Shown here piece after piece: positions 43,480 through 44,131 of a DNA stretch of 44,131 nucleotides. The position numbers were made by a program, and so were the translations under genes. Source of the DNA: Novosphingobium sp. GTDB lineage: Bacteria > Pseudomonadota > Alphaproteobacteria > Sphingomonadales > Sphingomonadaceae. Within the stretch, counting starts at the first letter, position 1; each line of letters opens with the position of its first letter. The stretch spans positions 1 to 44,131 of the forward strand of contig JANXSP010000067.1 in the NCBI GenBank assembly GCA_025356575.1, written 5' to 3'. Under the pieces are notes generated by a model. It was given only the letters and a program-made list of their open reading frames with translations. It was not told the origin of the DNA and made no database searches.

Positions 43480-43743
43480 CTAGTCGACCAGCGAAGGGTC
43501 GCGCAGGTGTTCGATCGAATGGGCCAGGTCGCCCGACTTGTCGGTCGCGATCCGTTCGAGCACGCGCAGCCGCGCCTCGAGCTTGGCGGTTTCGGGCGTC
43601 GCCACGGGCGGGGTTGCGGCAACCAGCTCGGCCATCCGCTCGCGGTGCGCCATGCGGCGCCGGTAAGTTTCCATGCCCATTCCCAGCACGGTGATCGCAC
43701 CGACCGTAACGGTCAGCAGACCCAGCAGACTCCCGAAATCCAT
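43480..43743 (-). CDS. PspB-like small membrane protein, array member 4
   Basis: An 87-residue protein. Membrane helix at about 4-24 (GSLLGLLTVTVGAITVLGMG), a basic segment (YRRRMAHRERM) and the coiled coil KLEARLRVLERIATDKSGDL, ending SIEHLRDPSLVD. The start overlaps the stop of member 5 by one base (TGATG), implying coupled translation. Confidence 0.8.
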   Translation of the reverse strand: MDFGSLLGLLTVTVGAITVLGMGMETYRRRMAHRERMAELVAATPPVATPETAKLEARLRVLERIATDKSGDLAHSIEHLRDPSLVD

Positions 43744-44033
43744 CAGCGTGAAACCTTGTCTTCGAGGAGCGCATCGGTCTTGCGGGCATCGCGCAGCGCT
43801 TCGATCTGCGTGGCGACGTCGTAACCCTTATCGGTCACGATCCGCTCAAGCACGCGGACGCGGTCTTCGAGCGACGTCGTGCTCGAGGCGTATTGCGCGG
43901 CCTTTTCGGCGCTCTTGGTCGCGGTCGCGTCGATCTGCATCGCCGCGATTTCTTTCTGATGCTTGGTCCAGATCGCGAAAAACGGGATCATCAGGGCCAG
44001 GATCGGAATCATCAAAGCCATATAGCCCTCCAT
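43743..44033 (-). CDS. PspB-like small membrane protein, array member 5
   Basis: A 96-residue protein. Membrane helix at about 5-23 (MALMIPILALMIPFFAIW), KHQKEIAAM, a Ser/Ala linker and the coiled coil SLEDRVRVLERIVTDKGYDV, then TQIEALRDARKTDALLEDK. AAAGGGG lies before ATG 44033. It shares the VLERIVTD signature with members 2-4 but has a longer tail. Confidence 0.8.
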   Translation of the reverse strand: MEGYMALMIPILALMIPFFAIWTKHQKEIAAMQIDATATKSAEKAAQYASSTTSLEDRVRVLERIVTDKGYDVATQIEALRDARKTDALLEDKVSR

Positions 44034-44060
44034 TGTCGTATTCCCCTTTGTGCGAGTGGT

Positions 44061-44131
44061 TCAGCGCAGCCGTTCGATTTCGTCGGCAAGGCGCGGGTTG
44101 TTGGTAACGTAGTGTGCTTCGACTTCGGCCA
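44061..44131 (-). CDS. array member 6, C-terminal end only (cut by window edge)
   Basis: The last 22 residues are visible (AEVEAHYVTNNPRLADEIER, then LR and the stop). The VTNNPRLADEIERLR ending matches the VTD...LADEIESLRD ending of the other array members, so this is a further paralogue whose start lies to the right of the window. It is 27 bp before member 5. Confidence 0.7.
   Translation of the reverse strand, partial: AEVEAHYVTNNPRLADEIERLR

Noticed and set aside
42899..44131. Reading the small-gene array as a repeat region or CRISPR
   Set aside because: Similarity is at protein level and only in C-terminal coils; the DNA is not repeated in fixed units with spacers.

Overview
The window is high-GC alphaproteobacterial chromosome, most likely from a sphingomonad (Sphingomonas, Novosphingobium or a relative). 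The pointers are a DUF6481 protein, a CrtZ-type carotene hydroxylase together with a carotenoid cleavage oxygenase, a large TonB receptor with a sphingomonad-style plug, the F1-ATPase zeta inhibitor (DUF1476), and many GTG or ATGA-coupled starts. It reads as an ordinary chromosome with a small accessory left edge. I see no rRNA, insertion sequence, prophage or CRISPR array. Two tRNA genes are present.

Layout. 1-1.8 kb: end of an AbrB-type antitoxin gene with its operator, and two uncharacterised genes, one ending in a frame-shifting short repeat. 1.8-9.7 kb: DUF6481, carotenoid oxygenase with DUF2141, a divergent membrane LytTR regulator, ComM, an AT-richer membrane protein, an AraC regulator and a ClpP-fold periplasmic protein. 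9.7-13.1 kb: the conserved rpmH-rnpA-yidD-yidC-engB block. 13.1-21.2 kb: metal efflux CDF, a coupled pair of acyl-CoA dehydrogenase subunits, tRNA-Thr, DUF429, RarA, a PadR regulator with a perfect palindromic operator, and a glycosyltransferase. 21.4-27.8 kb: outer-membrane barrel protein, TypA, TonB receptor, DUF805. 27.8-32.9 kb: YbbA/YbbP-type ABC transporter divergent from a TesA lipoprotein, then RecF.

32.9-35.5 kb holds a probable phage-shock-type stress module. A sigma-54-like promoter precedes a 50-residue exportable peptide and PspC. A second promoter with almost the same sequence, 2.4 kb away, precedes no gene but a very stable hairpin. 35.5-41.1 kb is a long leftward operon: leuC, GFA protein, a DNA glycosylase that seems to start at CTG, a small membrane protein, leuD, quinone oxidoreductase, cytochrome c', zeta inhibitor, BolA and Grx4. 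leuC and leuD are thus split by unrelated but translationally coupled genes. 41.2-42.6 kb: thioesterase, crtZ and sufE.

42.6 kb to the end is the most unusual part. It is a tandem leftward array of at least five complete small genes, plus a sixth cut by the window edge. Most products carry an N-terminal membrane segment and end in the same coiled-coil signature (about LExRVRVLERIxTD, then xxIExLRD). This resembles PspB, and with PspC in the same window suggests an expanded phage-shock-like membrane system. That link is inference from sequence pattern.
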